A stretch of DNA of 7,306 nt from a gamma proteobacterium symbiont of Lucinoma myriamae (lineage in GTDB: Bacteria > Pseudomonadota > Gammaproteobacteria > GRL18): the NCBI GenBank assembly GCA_025655635.1, contig JAHXIM010000353.1:1-7306 (forward strand), written 5' to 3'. Each line of letters starts with the position of its first letter. The stretch's first letter is position 1. A program made the translations under genes and the position numbers. The notes under the pieces are model-generated. The model had not been told where the DNA came from and did no database searches. It saw nothing but the letters and a program-made list of their open reading frames with translations. This document shows positions 6,343 to 7,306 of this stretch, one piece after another.

Positions 6343-6672
6343 ATGGCGATGGCTGAAACCGAATTTAAAGAAGTGATTGAAGAGCTCATCATTCAAATTG
6401 AAGATGCTTTAGAAGAGCTTGATAATAATATTGATTATGAATCATCTGATGGTATGTTAACTATCATTATGGAAAATAAATCACAGCTCATTATCAATCG
6501 CCAAAGTGCGGCATTACAACTCTGGTTAGCGGCTAAATCAGGTGGTTTCCATTTTGATTATGATGATGAAAAAGGCTGGCAGGATGATCGCAGCGGTGAA
6601 GCTTTTATTGATATTTTAAACCGTTGTTTAACTGAACAAGCCAATGAAAAAATTGAATTAGAGCTGGAATAA
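6343..6672 (+). CDS. cyaY: CyaY, bacterial frataxin, iron-binding regulator of Fe-S cluster assembly
   Basis: A cytosolic protein of 109 residues, matching the usual 105-110. CyaY binds iron and the cysteine desulfurase IscS and tunes Fe-S cluster assembly. The frataxin fold is evident: an acidic first helix (about residues 5-30, with ELIIQIEDALEEL), the strand block GMLTIIMENKSQLIINRQ (37-54), LQLWLAAKSGGFHFDYD (58-74), then GWQDDRSGEAFIDIL (78-92) and a helix to the end. INRQ, the Trp in QLWLA, GGFHFD and DRSGE are the best family signatures. The acidic ridge supplies iron ligands. ATG 6349 is a second possible start (MAETEF) and would also give a normal length; neither has a good Shine-Dalgarno sequence. 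It lies beyond the sox terminator with its own promoter, and probably shares a transcript with the cytochrome gene 3 nt downstream. A direct link to sulfur oxidation is not evident. Confidence 0.95.
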   Translation: MAMAETEFKEVIEELIIQIEDALEELDNNIDYESSDGMLTIIMENKSQLIINRQSAALQLWLAAKSGGFHFDYDDEKGWQDDRSGEAFIDILNRCLTEQANEKIELELE

Positions 6673-6675
6673 CTC

Positions 6676-7101
6676 ATGTTTTACCTTAGTGCTCAAACCC
6701 TGTCTCCAGCGCCAAAAAGCGCTTCACGCTCTATTTTATTATTCATTATGACAGCTGTGCTGCTAAGCATTGTGAACATAGTACAAGCATCTGAGGTTTC
6801 ACAGGACGGACAACTTTTATTCAAAAAACACTGTGCAGTATGTCATGGTAGTGAGGGCTCTGGCGGCGTTGGTGTACCACTTAATATGGATGACTTTCTA
6901 AACACTACCTCTAATCACTATTTACAGCAAACCATTCGCTTAGGCCGACCAGGACGAATCATGCCCGCATTCTCCACTCTGAGTGATAAGCAAGTGGATA
7001 ATATTATTCATTATATTCGCAGCTGGAAGCCAAAAATTAAAGCACCTGTTTACTCACAGCAAGCGATAAATGGTGATATAAAAAAAGGACAGGCTATTTA
7101 G
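6676..7101 (+). CDS. Exported c-type cytochrome, probably a dihaem protein cut after its first haem domain
   Basis: An electron carrier of 141 residues acting in the periplasm or anchored to the inner membrane. A hydrophobic stretch at about residues 19-36 is followed by a likely cleavage VQA|SE after residue 38. One class I cytochrome c domain follows: GQLLFKKHCAVCHG with haem-binding Cys53, Cys56 and His57, the probable distal ligand Met96 in GRIMPAF, and the C-terminal helix LSDKQVDNIIHYIRSW (102-117). After it comes NGDIKKGQ, which resembles the start of a further haem domain (GD..KG..L...C..CHG), but the frame stops two codons later and no CxxCH follows in any forward frame. Likely insertion-sequence DNA begins near that point. 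GGAA at 6666-6669 serves ATG 6676. The surviving domain looks able to bind haem, so it may still be functional. Confidence 0.88.
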   Translation: MFYLSAQTLSPAPKSASRSILLFIMTAVLLSIVNIVQASEVSQDGQLLFKKHCAVCHGSEGSGGVGVPLNMDDFLNTTSNHYLQQTIRLGRPGRIMPAFSTLSDKQVDNIIHYIRSWKPKIKAPVYSQQAINGDIKKGQAI

Positions 7102-7161
7102 TCAGCCCTGAAAAACATATTATCTATTTGAAATATAAGGAATTAATCCTATTTTTGAGTG

Positions 7162-7214
7162 ACCAGATCGACCAGAAATGTTATAATAAGTGCAGATTTT
7201 CTGGTCGATTTGGT
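7162..7214 (+). promoter_or_regulatory. Extended -10 promoter enclosed by a 17-bp inverted repeat
   Basis: ACCAGATCGACCAGAAA (7162-7178) and TTTCTGGTCGATTTGGT (7198-7214) are inverted copies matching at 16 of 17 positions, 12 of them in an unbroken run (7167-7178 with 7198-7209). The 19-bp spacer holds TGTTATAAT (7179-7187), an ideal extended -10, with GTGACC (7159-7164) 17 bp upstream as a fair -35 box. The left arm also contains GACCAGA twice in direct orientation (7161-7167 and 7170-7176). The layout suits an operator overlapping the promoter of the gene at 7222. Confidence 0.65.
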
Positions 7215-7221
7215 GGAAAAA

Positions 7222-7306
7222 ATGTACTCAACAGCAGGCAAAGATCAACAACTTAGCTTTTTTGGTGATGACATCCTTAATCAGTTGGATGAAGCAGAGC
7301 CCTTAT
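7222..7306 (+). CDS. N-terminal fragment of a probable transposase, runs off the window
   Basis: ATG 7222 opens a frame with no stop before the window edge, giving 28 codons: MYSTAGKDQQLSFFGDDILN, then QLDEAEPL. GGTGGA at 7212-7217 is a suitable though close ribosome site, and a strong promoter lies 35 nt upstream. Short polar starts of the type MY...QLSFF...LDPxDPLL are, in my recollection, found at the front of DDE transposases of the IS5/IS1182 type, whose catalytic residues would come later. With only 28 residues visible this is a tentative call, and an ordinary chromosomal gene cannot be excluded. Confidence 0.45.
   Translation, partial: MYSTAGKDQQLSFFGDDILNQLDEAEPL

Larger units (their letters stand above)
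7092..7306 (+). mobile_element. Probable left end of an insertion sequence, right end outside the window
   Basis: This assignment rests on four points: the cytochrome frame is interrupted near 7092, non-coding DNA carries a short inverted repeat, a strong promoter follows, and a transposase-like N terminus opens at 7222. The exact left boundary is not determined. GGCT (7092-7095) with AGCC (7104-7107) marks a small stem at the proposed junction. The right terminal repeat and target duplication are outside the window, so the family cannot be confirmed. Confidence 0.4.

Noticed and set aside
7092..7110. Stem CAGGCT/AGCCCTG after the cytochrome as its terminator
   Set aside because: It overlaps the stop codon and is followed by A residues and not T residues on the + strand; a weak minus-strand terminator is possible but no minus-strand gene is visible.
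1..7306. CRISPR arrays, tRNA or rRNA genes
   Set aside because: No regularly spaced repeats and no tRNA- or rRNA-like segments were seen on either strand.

Overview
The window reads as an AT-rich chromosome segment of a sulfur-oxidising bacterium, most likely a gammaproteobacterium. This rests on a clear soxY-soxZ pair, a CyaY-type (bacterial frataxin) gene close to the enterobacterial form, an NtrC-class two-component pair and a periplasmic c-type cytochrome. The genus cannot be fixed from sequence alone.

Layout, all genes on the + strand. Positions 1-126 hold the tail of an unidentified reading frame. Positions 127-5047 form a signalling block: a membrane histidine kinase with a large periplasmic sensor domain, overlapping by 4 nt (ATGA) a complete sigma-54-dependent response regulator, then 29 nt later a second, six-helix membrane histidine kinase without a receiver. 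Positions 5048-5228 are a regulatory region. It holds overlapping TTGCA/TGCAA palindromes and, about 100 bp downstream, a good -24/-12 (sigma-54) promoter just ahead of soxY. soxY (Tat signal, C-terminal GGCGG carrier arm) and soxZ follow, and a structured region ending in a strong intrinsic terminator closes the transcript at about 6288. cyaY starts 55 nt later from its own probable extended -10 promoter. It is followed after 3 nt by a cytochrome c gene that stops just where a second haem domain would be expected. The last ~200 bp look like the left end of an insertion sequence, with a promoter enclosed by a 17-bp inverted repeat and the first 28 codons of a probable transposase.

Working model (inference): the kinase at 127 phosphorylates the regulator at 2154, which binds the palindromes at 5058-5088 and activates sigma-54 RNA polymerase at 5156-5171 to express soxYZ. 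SoxYZ is the periplasmic carrier on which thiosulfate or sulfide sulfur is oxidised. This would be a locally encoded, sigma-54-dependent control circuit for a sox carrier operon, and is the most interesting hypothesis here. Two further points deserve attention: a C10-loop hairpin plus alternative pairing against the terminator between soxZ and cyaY (possible attenuator or 3'UTR small RNA), and a dihaem cytochrome apparently split by an insertion sequence.
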